Of a stretch of DNA of 51,197 bases, positions 12,245-25,218 are shown piece by piece. Below the pieces are notes generated by a model. That model saw nothing but the letters and a program-made list of their open reading frames with translations, did not search any database and had not been told where the DNA came from. The translations under genes were made by a program, and so were the position numbers. The DNA lies in contig ADNK01000104.1 of the NCBI GenBank assembly GCA_000320545.1, positions 27,501 to 78,697 on the forward strand, read 5' to 3'. This stretch comes from Bigelowiella natans CCMP2755. Taxonomy: Eukaryota; Cercozoa; Chlorarachniophyceae. Each line of letters begins with the position of its first letter. Positions within the stretch are counted from its first letter, which is position 1.

Positions 12245-12914
12245 CATGGTCCATGCACACATGCACGGTAGCGCACCATGTCGTCATTGTTGTCATCCGA
12301 CGAAGCCCTTCATCTCTCTTGAGCTTGGCGCATGCAAAAACAATCATCCTGGACCACGTGTTGTGTTGCACGTGATGTCATGCACACATTGCACAACAAG
12401 TGATTCAACCCCAACGGAGTTGGAAAAAAATGTGATTGGTTCATTTTGAATGGCGGAATCAAGGCTTTCGATTGCGCGCGCCCAATAACTTCAGCTCCAA
12501 CCGACCTCTGGCGGCTGCGAGAAAACTCATTTTTTGATGATGGACACAGCAATGCATGTCTGTCATTTTGTGAAGGTGCGTTTGAACTAGATGTGGCGTT
12601 GGGGTGAGGTTGCAGGTCTTGAGATGGAATTTTGTGGCATTGCGCGTGCAGAACGAAGCGCACCATCAAAATTGACGCACGCGCCTTGTTCAAGCGTGGG
12701 TCATGCTGTCGCATCCAGCAAGCCAGCCATGCAGCCAGCAAGCACTACGACCATTGTCTAGATTGTAGCTGCAGCTAGATGTTGCGTTGCTTGCATCATT
12801 GTGATCACCGTGCCATGGCTAACAATCATCATTGCTACGTGCATTGCGCCATGGCGTCAGAACGTTGGACTGTGACAGGTGCTAGCATGTGCTGATCTGA
12901 AACGCTCACTAAAA
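12245..12914. repeat. Repeat-rich intergenic DNA outside the inverted repeat
   Basis: Palindromic CATG/GCTAG words at 12320-12370 and 12830-12900. GACACAGCAATG near 12545 recurs at 34.48 kb and in part at 38.89 kb. GTTTGAACT near 12581 recurs near 13050. No gene is seen. Confidence 0.5.
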
Positions 12915-13030
12915 AGTTCGATCTACAGGAATTCTTGTTTCTTCCATTTCGCACACATCAATGACAAAAAATTCTTTTTTACTCACTTTTGTGATTCGTA
13001 GGTGTAGTTTACACATAATTTTGGTATTAT
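12915..13030 (-). pseudogene. Second scrap of the helicase gene
   Basis: This stretch aligns by eye with 11523-11640 in the same orientation, sharing blocks such as AGGAATTCTT-TTTCTTCCAT and GTGTAGTT-ACA. It corresponds to the part of the helicase frame just upstream of the TCHSFQGLS motif. It carries indels that break the frame. It is an older or more decayed copy lying just beyond the 3' end of the protease gene. Confidence 0.6.
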
Positions 13031-13160
13031 GCAAAATGCCATGCGCGCGGTTTGAACTGGTTGTGGCAGGGCGAGAAGTCCAGACAAGCTCTTAGTCATC
13101 GATGTCATTTTTGAAGCGCGCGCAGCAGAGAGAATATAGTTTTATTCATCTTGTACAAAT

Positions 13161-13994
13161 TCAAAGGTCAGTCGAGTGCCTCGCAACAGCAAATCCTATG
13201 CTATTCGTATCCCGGTCAAAGCTCGTGAAGAATTTCCGGAAGAAGACATCTCCCAGAATCCATAGTGGGCCACGGGGACTAGGTACGTCAAGCGCCATGA
13301 AGCCCGGTTTACACTGCTGCCCTCGTGTTTGTGAAGCAATCATGTAGTACTTCGACTCTAGCCTGAAGCTATATTCCCCCCTGAGGAAGAGATGAGTTTT
13401 CAGCATCACAACCTCCTCGCCTTTCAGTTTGTGTTTTTGTTTTTTTGGTAATGTGTTAGCTGTTGTCCACCATGCACCTTTGGTCCTGTAGCACGTAGCT
13501 GATGTCGGGAAGGTCTTCGGTCTCGTCGCAAGAGGTTGTTGATATTCTATTCAAGATCACCGAAACCACCTGGAGATTTATTTTTGGTTACATAAACATC
13601 GTTAATGTTTATAACGCAACACGTTGAATATGGTTCTTCTGCGGGTGCTGCTTCGAATGCCTCTGTTACTACAACAGCTTGTGATAAATGCGATTTCGTC
13701 ACCTGGCTGGGCCCTGTGAGTAGAGAAGTGCCCGTGTCCGCGACGACTTTACATGTCTCACTTCCTGAAAAAGAAAGCTTCGGTTACGCTTCGGTTACGC
13801 TTCGAAACCAACGTCTATGGCTTTCCAATCTTACAACCATCATCATCGTTTTTATCATCGACAACTTCATGGAACAATTGGGAGGCGTACCTGGGCAGAG
13901 AGGCATCGTATCGGCCAGCGACACATCCTGACACATCGTAGAGCGGTGGATTATGCACGTGTGTGGAGTGTGGAGGAGATAATGACGACGACGA

Positions 13995-14033
<39 letters not shown>

Positions 14034-14221
14034 CCCATAGTGATGCCTATGGTGATGATGATGGACATTTTCATTATCATCGCTAGTATCATCGCTAGTT
14101 TATATCAGTATTACCCCAATTTTGATGTCCTTCAGAACTAGCTCCCAGTAGAACTTCTTTGAGACTTCGACGAATACCATCGGGGGCTTGAAGAGCTCCG
14201 GGCTTGGCTGCGATGTAAATA

Positions 14222-14258
<37 letters not shown>

Positions 14259-16452
14259 GTATAGAGGAGAGAAGAGCAAGGAAGGATAGGGAGGGGGCAA
14301 GACTACGGGGGATGCAAGAGAGACGCACACGCCTATCGAATCTCTCAGGACAACCGCCTCTTCTTCTTCTTCTTCTTCTTCTTCTTCTTCTTCTTCTCTT
14401 CCCACATTACTACCTCTCCAAGCACGACTCCTGCATCTTTTTCATCATAGTAAAAGCTAATCACGTTCCGCGAGAGCAGGTTCTGCTGAATAATGTTGTC
14501 GAAGGCTGGTGTATAGCCTGCGGCTGAGAGGGAGGGGAAGGAAAGCCCCAGGATCCCATCGAATCGACCCGTCAGGAATACTTGCCCGACCTATAGAGGG
14601 AGAAGAGCGGCGGAGATAAGGAGTAAGGAAGGAGAGGGCAAGATCAGGGGAGGAAGACAAACAATAGCGCGCACGCGCGTGTGTGTGTGTTTGCGTTCAC
14701 ATGCATGCGAAAGCACCTCATTTGTGATTTCCCCAAACGTCTGCATAGGCACGTCTAGAGGACCGAGCTTGAAGTTGTCCTGTGCCAGATACCTACGAGA
14801 AAGATTTAGGTATTAGCGCATGACCCCATGTATTTGTGATACGGGATGCATGCATCTCGACACAGCGAACGATATGAGGATAGGTTGACAGCAATATATA
14901 CATGAGAATAAATAGTATGATTGCGATATGCTGGAGCGTCCCTACCCTTCAATGCTGCCGGTTCCAAACTTAACGTTCATGTCCACGCCCACCACTGAAA
15001 ACGTCGAAGACCGTTTCCTGGTTTCGTATGGTGTGGTGTGATTGAGAGCCGTACATGCATGTATCCCCTCTAGCTGCAACAAGCTTTCCCGTCTCCCACA
15101 CAAGTATTCATATACAATAAGCGCAACCATATGCGAGTGTAATGGGCCTTTTAATGGGGTTTTGCGATCATCATCAATCACGCAAGCCCCAAATCTCACC
15201 CCGGGCGGCCACAACAGCTACAGACAGAGCAACAGCAGCAGCAATCACCTATCGAAACGATGATGGGCCATGCACGGCGCTGATGTACATTCGGTAGAGG
15301 TGATCCAAAGATTGGAGGAGCCCGTATCAAATATCACATTGAATTTCTGTGGAGGAGTGCCGACGTGAATCTGGCCTACATACTGATACCGACAGGAAGA
15401 AACAGAGGGGGGTGGAGGAAGACAGAACGATGCGAGAGTGAGAGTCAGAAAAGCGGCAGCTGTGGAAATGGTGTGTGTGCACCTGAGAGTTGTTGATATC
15501 GTCGAGATGGATTTTGTAGTTGGTCGTTCTGGCCTTGAACCGTGACTGGCGACTCTGGTTGTCTGCAGCCTGGATCTCCCTTTCGTCATTAGATTTCCCC
15601 ATTTCCATCCTACCAGCTCCTACAAATTCGTGGACGACGGAAATATTACATGATAACGACGAATCGGAGTTGTGAAATCAGCCATAGCGAATACACAGTT
15701 TTTGTTTCTTTCCGCGGCATAGCAGTTCAACTTCGTTTTGGTTGACTCCGATGCCGTCTTTGTAATCACGTACGTTTGAGTTGTTTTAATTCAACAAAGT
15801 GCGTGCATGATTCATACCTTGCTGTCCTCTTTCTTCCCGTTCAAATTTTCCATCTGCGCCCATATCTCGGTCTCCTCCCCTCCCCTCAGAGGACGAGTAG
15901 AAGGAAGTTAGAAAATCTTCATTGTCCTGCCGATCGTCATTCTCGTAGTAGGCGCTCTGGATTTGGTCGTGGTGAGCTCCAAGTCTCTGGAAAAACTCCT
16001 GCTCCTCCTCGTCGGAGTACTCGAGCCGCTGCAAGGGAACATGCAATGTCGAAGCCAGTCTAGAGCCTGAGGAAGTATGCACCTGTGCCGGCGAAATTGC
16101 CAATCATCACGGCAAGAGCAAGAGCAACAACAATTAGCACAAGCTTAGTCCGAACGCTCGCGAGAGTTAGAGTAAGTTAAGGTATGTGTCCATGTTGTTA
16201 ATGTTTGTTTGAAACGGACTCCTCTCCTCTTCGATAACTCTGTAAACTCGCAACCTGCACAAAGCTGGAGTCGAAAGAAGCAGAGGAAATTATGGAAGAG
16301 GAAGAGTTGTTCCCACGCTTGTTAATAGACTCCCCGCCTGCCCTGTGGATGTGAACGCCCTGGACCAGAAGCCGTCCGCCATCACGTGAGTCGACGTTGA
16401 GGACAAGAACGATAAGAAGAGAACTGATCAAGTCCATCGCCGCCCACACCAT
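13161..16452 (-). CDS. Cathepsin D-like aspartic protease, secreted or lysosomal/vacuolar
   Basis: Pepsin-family (A1) endopeptidase. Inferred exons: 16255-16452, 15818-16028, 15483-15619, 15249-15382, 14946-15017, 14717-14792, 14414-14590, 14115-14207, 13703-13777, 13478-13569, 13161-13380; every phase fits, giving about 494 aa. The start at 16452 gives a hydrophobic signal peptide ([10 protein letters not shown], first ~22 residues), then a Ser-rich and acidic propeptide region. The first catalytic motif is FDTGSSN (Asp ~201), the second ADTGTS (Asp ~380). The C-terminus has [10 protein letters not shown] and FDR-x-x-x-x-IGFA, standard for the family. The flap reads FGTGS, with Phe where pepsin has Tyr75. 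The acidic insert before the mature domain is longer than usual. It is divergent from the next gene with ~380 bp between start codons. Confidence 0.95.
13995..14397. repeat. Triplet and GT repeats in protease introns
   Basis: (GAT)n at about 13995-14033, (GT)n at about 14224-14262 and (TTC)n at about 14357-14397 lie within three protease introns or at their ends. The (TTC)n begins about 17 bases inside the donor of the intron 14208-14413; on the coding strand it reads GAA repeats. Confidence 0.9.
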
Positions 16453-16831
16453 TTTTTCCTCTTTCTCTCTCCACTCTCTCTCCCCCCGGCTGCGTCTGCA
16501 CGCTGCTGGAGTCCTAATGAGGAAATTTAAAACTTCAAAAATTGAGTGGGCGAGAAAGCCGAAAAAATCCTGCACAAAAGTATCCCGACCTTTTTTATTT
16601 TGTTAAATTTTTCCCCTGCAGAAACTTCCTGGAAACTTTCGGAACGAATCTTGTTTGCGACAGGGCCTCCGAGATGTCGTCACAGGCTGGAGGGGGGGAG
16701 AGAGATGCAGGTTGGCATTATTATGCGACAATGGGATTTCTATGTCGTAGGGCGGAATGGAATTGAGTTTCTATCGATTTACACTACGAGTATCTTGGCA
16801 GAAACCAAACCGAGATTTGTGATTACGCAAA
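16453..16831. promoter_or_regulatory. Divergent intergenic region between protease and unknown gene
   Basis: 379 bp separate two start codons pointing outward, so both promoters should lie here. A pyrimidine-rich block (about 16456-16488) lies just upstream of the protease start. I see no confident TATA box or other named element. Confidence 0.5.
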
Positions 16832-17644
16832 ATGGAAGAAGCTATCAAGGCCCTGGAGTTCGAGGATGAGAATACGGGGGAGGTTGTGCAGAAAGGGGAG
16901 GGATGGAGGAGGGAGAAGAAATATTTATTCCATACCAGACTGACTTTCTTTTTTTGTTATGGTGTACAGCCCCTTAAAATAATCAGCTTCAAGAAGCTCG
17001 ACGAGGAGCGAGCGAAGTTGTTTCGGGGCTCGTTCGAGGAGGTCATTCGGAAGGAAAGGGGCAAAGAGGGGTGGAGCGACTTGTTACATTTTGGGCTAGA
17101 TCCCCGATTTTATTCCTTATTTATCTTGTGTATTCTCTATTCACAGTGCAAGAATGGTGACATCATCTCGGTCGACTGTGGATCGGTCCTATCCCTTTCG
17201 CATTTTCCTAAATATTCTGAGAAGCAAAAGCAGCAGCAGCGCTCTCCCCTTTCCCAACGTGAATGATGTTTGATCTTCCATACTCAAGACGCATTGTTAC
17301 CTTTGTTTTGCTTACTATTGGCGTGCGCGAACCTACCAGGTTGAGCATATTGTGGTCTACGATGCTGGGAAGGCCAAGCCTGTTGTCGTCGAGTGCGGTA
17401 TCACCCTCGCGGAGCTCTCGCCTACGCAGCTTGTAATAGCTAATATTGTAGAGAAAGTTGTGTATGATAATGGTGCTGCCACGTTATCAACAGTAAACAT
17501 CTGTTTCTGATGGCATAGGTCGAGTACTGCTTCGAGGAGAAAGGGCCTTGGATGGTAAGCCGCTGTTCGCTGCCAGCCCTTGAAGCATATCGAAAGATGA
17601 AGTTCTCGCAGTGGAAGAAGGCAGTCACCCATCCTGATTGCATG

Positions 17645-17687
<43 letters not shown>

Positions 17688-18012
17688 TCGCGAGGAGAAG
17701 ATGTGGGATCTCTAAATGCCGTTTTCTCCCATTAAGGCCTCGTTCCGTCGCGTGCTGAAGATGGGGCTTGTAACCTCCATCTTTGACCATCTTGCATTTC
17801 CTGAGCCTTCGGAGGTAGTCACAATAACAAGCGGAACGTAGAGTGAGTGAATGCGCAGTAGGGCGGGAGGGGGGTTGCGTCGTTGTGTGACACTGTACCG
17901 TAGCCGTGCACAGATAGAGCAGTAAAGTGATTTTGTTGGATTTCGGACGCAAGAACATCGATTACTTTCATTATTTGTTTAGCACATACTCTCTCTCTTT
18001 CTCTCTTTCACA

Positions 18013-18054
<42 letters not shown>

Positions 18055-19277
18055 AATTGAGAAAAGGGATTAACAGATCGTAAGATTGTAATCTTCCCTG
18101 ACCACCTTCAGCATGAATCTATAGAGAAACGTTTGTGTTCACGATTGGGACGATGCTTAGTAGCTATCATCACCCCCTCTTCTCTCTTTTCAATCATCCT
18201 AGGAGGAGCAAAAGAAGTGGCAGGTCAAGAACGAGGCGGGAAAGATAATCCACATCCCACACCCGGTCCATAACTAGAGAGGAGTCACTCATTATTGCAC
18301 TGTTTCGAATTTTCATTATGTCTTCGTCGTAAGCGTTTTTCTGTGTAACCACAACGACAATGATGATGATAATGATGATAATGGTGATGACGATGACGAT
18401 GACGACGACGGCATGGTATTCGGATTGGAGAACAAAATACGACAAGTGAAGTTTGACAGCAGCAAGGTTTTCATGGTTACTAAACACTTTGCTGTCGATC
18501 GGTCACCATTAGGTGAAAGCCCTGCGTATCTGGAACAAGTCGAAGGTTTCTTGCATCCTTCATTTTTATCATCATGCTCTCTGTGCTCGTTCACTCGTTG
18601 CTTGAACAACAAGTTGCAGCACCGCCCCTCCGCCCCCACCCCTCCCCTTTCCCGTTCCCCACTTTGCCAGCAAACATCGATGATGTCTACATTATATACC
18701 GAGTCTCTGCCATTCAATTCGCACGTTCGGATTCCCGGCTGCACCCCCTTCTCTGCTTGCTCTCTTTCTTTCTGTCGCATCTTCTTTCTGCTGCTGCTAT
18801 ACGACGAACCACCTAATCATGAATGCTCTTTTACATAAATTATCGTCACCAGGGTGAATACGAGGCTGTGCGGGCCCATATGGAAGGCGCGCCCGAGCCC
18901 AAGGTCGGCAGCCTGATTCCTTAGCTTATTACCACGACTACAGGCATGAAAATTATGGATTGTGGGAAAACGATGATGTACATCGTGCACTGACTAACAA
19001 ACGCGAGTGGTTACTACTTACGTAGGACGCTGAAAAGTACTGGCAAGATATGCTCAATGACTTGCGGGAGACAAGGTATTGCTACTGCTTTGGAGATTGG
19101 CAAGATGCACGCACGCACGACATTACGAATTTTTTTTTCCTAAAGCTTTGATCACAACACCCCGACCAATTATTACCCTCTCTCCCCGGAGGCATCGTAG
19201 TCTGAACAATAATTTGTATATGCAGAGGGACGAAGCTAATTGACGACGTTCTCGCTACCAACTTATCGGAAACGTAG
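16832..19277 (+). CDS. Multi-exon protein of unknown function
   Basis: Inferred exons: 16832-16882, 16970-17038, 17147-17185, 17340-17432, 17519-17554, 17597-17644, 17737-17814, 18203-18265, 18431-18466, 18853-18903, 19026-19075, 19226-19277; total 666 nt, about 221 aa. All introns but the last are phase 0. The end of exon 2 is uncertain: reading on past 17038 adds a Lys/Glu-rich stretch but then lacks a donor. Segments have clear coding character (KNGDIISVDCGS, VVVECGITLAELS, KFSQWKKAVTHPD, IFDHLAFPEP, LIDDVLATNLSET). I see no signal peptide, membrane segment or known domain; a soluble protein is likely. Several donors are GTC-type. I do not recognise the family. Confidence 0.7.
17647..17685. 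repeat. (TA)n microsatellite in an intron
   Basis: About 19 TA units starting a few bases after a donor (GTACTATATA) in the 16.8-19.3 kb gene. Confidence 0.95.
18010..18051. repeat. (CA)n microsatellite in an intron
   Basis: About 20 CA units in the large intron 17815-18202 of the same gene. Confidence 0.95.
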
Positions 19278-20222
19278 GAGGTTGTCGATTGAGTAACGAA
19301 CATGTTTTATCATCACACCAGCCAGCAGCGGCAGTAACAGCATCGCTGTGGTGCATACCAACAGATGTGGATTCAATTCACCTCTTTTCGACTCGGGAAC
19401 ATCTTACCGCTCTTGTTTGTCATCATGATCAGCATTTTTGAAGCATGGGATCGATGGATTTTGACACATTTTATAGCATCAAAATGAACAGTATGTTGAC
19501 ATCTATGATCTCCTTGCCTATCACATGCGGTTAATTGGAATGTGACAAATCTTGTAGATGTAGTTGTGCGCATACTAGTATAGCTATATAGCTTCAATCA
19601 CACAAAACATACGCCATGCGCATGCTAACATGCATGTGCCTGCGCTGCAGAATACACTTATATTGACGAAGCTGCTTGTGCTGCACTTGTGCAATGTATG
19701 AAGTCATGCGTGTCTATTATGCGCTTATCATGATGACGTGACAATAATCTAGCAATGGCGGGGTACGCGGCTGCCCGTCATGACTGTAAGCTTCAGTACG
19801 CCATGCTAGCATGCATATGCCCATCCTGTGTGGCGTACAGCAATTAGACAATTACAACGTTTACAGTTGCGTCGATATGACACAAAAATATTTGCGAATT
19901 GCTAAAATCGCACAATGCGTGGCAATATTGGACGATGACGACGCTGATAAGCGATGCCGAAATTGGCCGGAAACGGCTATCGCCTTCCAGTCTGGAATTT
20001 CCACAGAACAAAAGCAAATAGTAGCTGGAAAAACACCTGTTAAAGAGGGAGGGGGGGGGGGGGGGGGAAGTAGTGGGATAGTGATGTTATTAGTAGTTGA
20101 GGTCAAATATGGCACTCTATAGTTGGCAACAGCTGTCGGAGGAGAAGTAGTAGTCCTAGAAACAGCTTCATCATTTTAATTAGTGTTGGATCCAAGATGG
20201 TCTAACGAGCGCGATATCGTGC
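19278..20222. repeat. Convergent intergenic region with palindromic repeats
   Basis: Lies between the 3' ends of two convergent genes. CATGCTAACATGCATG near 19620 and CATGCTAGCATGCATATG near 19802 belong to the CATGC/GCTAGC vocabulary seen elsewhere. A G run of about 17 sits near 20050. The open frame at 19811-20122 has no recognisable content. Confidence 0.5.
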
Positions 20223-21320
20223 TCATACGGTGATATATATATTGACACTGTTTATTGCTGATTTGTTTATCGTCCTCTGCCTTGCGGCAGCGACGTTCGC
20301 TACTACCACGTATGCAAACAAGATCCCGAACTCGGTAGGAACATCCACATCGTTCATTGAGTAGAATTTCAGCACCTGAGCAGACCAAACAGCAGCAAAA
20401 TCGGTGGTGATGCTGGCGGCGGTTCATGGCTACGCAATTGACCTTAAACAAAATGTTATAATGCGACATCATCGTTACAATCATCATCAGCATCATCAGC
20501 ATCATTATTGTCCTTATCCTCATCTCATCATAATGGTTCCAGCTATCGTCATGACTGTGATTGTGGTTTGCCGAAATGCTTTCTCCCCCCCCCCCCCCCC
20601 CCCTTCTCCATTGCGCTTGCCCATTCTACCGCCTCTCCAGATTGGAAGAAAGAGTCGCTGTCGAAACTATCAATCGAATCGAATCTGCAGTCGAGGATTA
20701 TACATCACAAAAAGAAAGGGAGAAGACGAATACGAATCATATGGGGAGGAGGAAGAGGAAAAGGAAGAGGAGGAGGAGGAGGAGGGCACACGACAGGCTC
20801 CGCATTTTAAATAATCTACAAATGAAGGGAGGAGTAGTTTTTGGCCCGCTTCATCACCAATTATCCCCTCCTCACCCTCCCCCCCCCTCCTCTCCAACCC
20901 CATCCCCCGCCCCCTTTCTGCAAGAAGCGAAGCGTTGTAATAAGACGAACTCGTTGTGCATGAATATGCGGAAGCTATAGGTAGAGAAGCCAAGATGGTA
21001 GCCCCAAATGAACCACGGAGGGATTTGGCTCTTCACTATGAAAAAGCCTTGGCAGAGCATGAAAAAGCCGTAAAACCTATAGCAGGCCAAGTCGCAACGC
21101 AATGGCGGCAACACACAAGTGACAGCATCAGGAGCGAGCAAGCAGAGGGTTGGATGCTACAGATCTATTCTTTCAATTTTTCCTTCCGCAAAGGATGTTG
21201 TAGACGGTCACTGCCTGCATGCAATATTATTACCCGGCGGCGAGGGCAATGCCGATGATGTAGTGCGGCACCAGCACGGCCATCACAGACATGAATCCTG
21301 CATTGTGTGTATATGTGTAT

Positions 21321-21362
<42 letters not shown>

Positions 21363-22879
21363 GTGTGTGTAGGTGGAGGGGGAGGGGTGGGAGCAGGGAT
21401 GAAGAGAGTTAAAAGCGTTCATTAACAACGGTATCAAGTCCGGTGGTGATAGTTATAGTGCTTAGTGGAGGAATCGATGTCATATAAATCCTAAGCTGCG
21501 CTCGGTGCGTTAATTTGCTTGTTTGACTTCGTTGCGACATCGGCACGGTTTTAAGGTGAGCAACCTGGCACCCGCAGAGGGAGATACTACCCAATATATC
21601 AATGCAAGAAGCGCATAGCCACCACCATGCACGGCACTATTCTTTGCTGCTGCTGCTGCTGCTACCTTCTGCGATTAAGAGCGAGACGAATAGTGTCAGT
21701 AGGTAAATGGCGAACCCTGGATGAAAGCAGCACCACGGAAAGACGATTATTCGATTTGATTGTATTGACAGGAGCATCGTATTATTAGTGTAGCTGGTGT
21801 GTGTTATTAGTAGTCTTTCGAGTGCTAGCAGGCCACAGGAGGAGACTGTAGTGGTGGTGGGGGGAGGAGGGGGGGGGGGGGTCTAATCGCGAGACAAATA
21901 TCATGGATTGTGTTTCTTGCAGGGCACGATAAGTATATGTATAAAATATTTATTTATACATGCTCCTCCTCCTCCTCCTCCTCCTCCTCCTCCTCCTTAT
22001 CGTCATCACCACCACCACCATCATCATCATAATTTCGAATAACTGCGGATATAAAATTTATGCTAGATGCTTTAGGTTGCGCTAGATTGCAGCGATTGTT
22101 GTCGTTAAGGAGGCGGAGCGCTCCCACCGTTGAGTTTGGCCTGAAGAACTACAAGAGTCGTCGTCAGGAGCGCCAAGAGAAACACGCCCGGTAGAGACGT
22201 TAGGAACTGAGTATTGCATGTGTTATTGTCCATCACTATCGGTCTTTCTTACTCCCTATCGAGACAAGCTGCTGTTGTCGCTGATTCTACTTGCATCAGC
22301 AGTCATAAAAGCGAGCTCTTGTAGCCAATAGCAAGTGACGATGACGATGTTGATGGATGATAATGAGGAGGTGCGTGATGATGATTCATTAGGCACTGCT
22401 TTATTGCTGTTGCTTTTGCTGCTGCGTGGGTGAGATTGTGTATGAGCTTATTCTTTGCAGGTTTTGCAACCCCCCTCTTCCTCACCCTCTTCCGCCTCCT
22501 TAGGTCCCAGATGACTGATAGTAGTATTGACTACTGTCTGATTGCTTACCATAATTACCTTCGATATTGCGTACTCTGGCACGTTGTATGCGCGATTGAG
22601 CCGCTCCTAAAGGAGAAACAGGATAGCACGCATAAGCAACTGCATCAAGCTTTCCCCTCCCGATCCGGCAAGAAGTATGCGATTATAATGCGATTATTAT
22701 GTTGCGATTATAATGATGAAAGCGACGACATGGTGACAGGAAAGGCAAAACGAGGAGGAGGAGGAGGAGGAGGAGGAGGAGGAGGAGATATATCGTATCG
22801 GCTGATACCCTACAACGGAACTTTACAAAAGTTGAAAAGGATGGACTCTTCAGGAGCCCATAATTTTTGGAGAAGATAA

Positions 22880-22924
<45 letters not shown>

Positions 22925-23274
22925 TTTCACGACTGACGCAAAGTCTGAATCACCCCAAGCCCCTTCCCCCCCCCCTCCCCCTTCCACTACTTTATTTCTC
23001 CTTCCTCCTAACGTGTGCGTTGTCTAATGATGCGGCCGCAAGACGTAGTAGTAGTAGTAGCAGTAGTGGTAGGACTAGTAGTACCTTGAGAAACACATCC
23101 CTCTGGATGATAAAGAAGGGCAGCACAGCCACGCTCATAAACACCATAAAAGCAGCAATGTAGAATAGCACAGATATCCGAGAATTCACGCCTGTCCGTT
23201 GCGGAGCAGCGCATTATGAGATTGCGATGACGATTACAATATGATTACACACACACACACACACACACACATAA

Positions 23275-23317
<43 letters not shown>

Positions 23318-23586
23318 CATTTGTGAGTCGCCTCTCTCAGGATGTCAACTATGGATGTTTGTTGATGTGATTTCGACTTATCTCCAAAACTGCGCTTTCC
23401 TACTACTACTACTACTACTACTACTACTGCTGCTGCTACTACTACTACTACAGTTGTAATATGATCTCTGTAGCAGCATATGTAGCTCTGCATTCAAAGC
23501 TGCCAACAGCTGAGGAACTAAGTAATAAAAGTATCGTGGCGTCTTTGCCCGCCCTAGCTGCTTTATGCTCATACATCTGTACTGCT

Positions 23587-23627
<41 letters not shown>

Positions 23628-25140
23628 TCAAAGTCCTTTTTATTGCCAAGATTCAGATACATCAATCCAACCATCAGTGCAAGCATTGAGTACCTACGAC
23701 CGCCACACAAAGTCACGGGGATGGTGAGGATGATGGGGAGGAGGAGACTTACTTCAACAACCATTCCCATTAACGATGATGACGATTCGGTGTAAGTGTG
23801 TTGATATGATGGCCTCTCTCTCTCTCTTCCTCTCTCCCCCCCCTCTACTACTACTACTACTACTACATGGCGAGTCTAACGCCGATGATGCCGGGATCTC
23901 GAATGAGCTCCAGAAAGTCTCGGTGCACTAGCGTTGTGAGTCGCTCGCAGAACCCAGGACTACGTGCGTTATCATAATGACTCAATGGGGGGAGGGGGGT
24001 GCATGTTTTATCAGTACATGCATATGTAAAGAAAACATAGCATTTTAGCCAAGATCATATTGTTGAAGGACGAATTTAACTTGCCCTTGTGCAGATCTTA
24101 CGACAACGATCGAAGGCGAAGAAATGAGTCACGGTCACCGCGAGGATTATCACCACCACGACCTCCAACATCAACACCACCATTATCATTATCTTCTTCT
24201 TATTACTATGACTATCACCATTCTCACCGCTGTAGATGCTTGTGTTCGTATGGCTCGTCTGTCTTCCTCTCTGGCTGCTGAGAATTAACGGGTAAACATC
24301 CCGGTTTACGCACGCTAGTGAAGCAGTAGTGGCAACAATGATGATCGGGATTGATATTGCTAATTTGTTCTTGTGTTGTGTATTTCTAGGAGGCTGCGAA
24401 GAACAGGAGCACAACATCACCACCATCGTCAACTCCGCAACCATTTCATCATTAATATGATCTAGCCTGCCTCGAGTAGTACCGCTGTTCTCCTATCAGT
24501 CTCCTTCTTAGCTTCATACTGTGCGTAGGCCTCGATGAGTACCTTCACGTCATCTCTCTAATGGATGGATACGAACGAGGACAGAGACCGTGGCAACGAC
24601 GAAGAGAGGAGGACGGGCAGATTGCTTCAATGCATCAAATCACAATTGGTTTTCTTGCGACGACTCGTACAGAGCGAACAATCGCGTGATACGAATTATC
24701 GCTCCCGATGCTGTTTCTGTCACATGAATTGATGGTGACACTACGTGATTTTCACGAGGTGTGTCTAGGCTGTGGAGATGATGTTCTCAAGCTGCATGAG
24801 CGCAAAGAAAACGATATAAAAGCTCATCATCATCATCATCATTCATTACTGTTCGTCCGGGAAAATCGGCGTTAATAAGCGATATGATGAAATCTGCATA
24901 GAGAAGGAAGAGGAGGGGGATGAGAATGAAACACGAGAGGGGCAGGGAGGTGATAGCGACTGTGCTTAATTTCAAGGGAGAAAAAGAGAGGTGGACGATA
25001 ACAAACCAGACACCGTACGTACTACCTGCCGGATTTGAGTAAGATGGGCATGCTTTGCCGATCGATTTGAAGTAATTGAGACACTTTTCCCCTGCGGGGC
25101 CTATCCAATTACGGTGTCGAGTTTATATCCTCCTCCCCCC

Positions 25141-25218
<78 letters not shown>

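Noticed and set aside
16832-17266. Single 144-codon frame reading through 16832-17266
   Set aside because: It translates two introns; the internal pieces ending at acceptors TACAG and CACAG fit a multi-exon model with the downstream exons much better.
18853-18924. Stop codon at 18922-18924 as the end of the unknown gene
   Set aside because: A GTC donor at 18904 leads in phase to two further exons with coding character that end at a clean stop (19275-19277), so the gene probably continues.
23461-23770. Open frames with Tyr or Ser runs at 23378-23795
   Set aside because: Generated by CTA/TAG repeats; only 23626-23693 is a real ABCG exon there.
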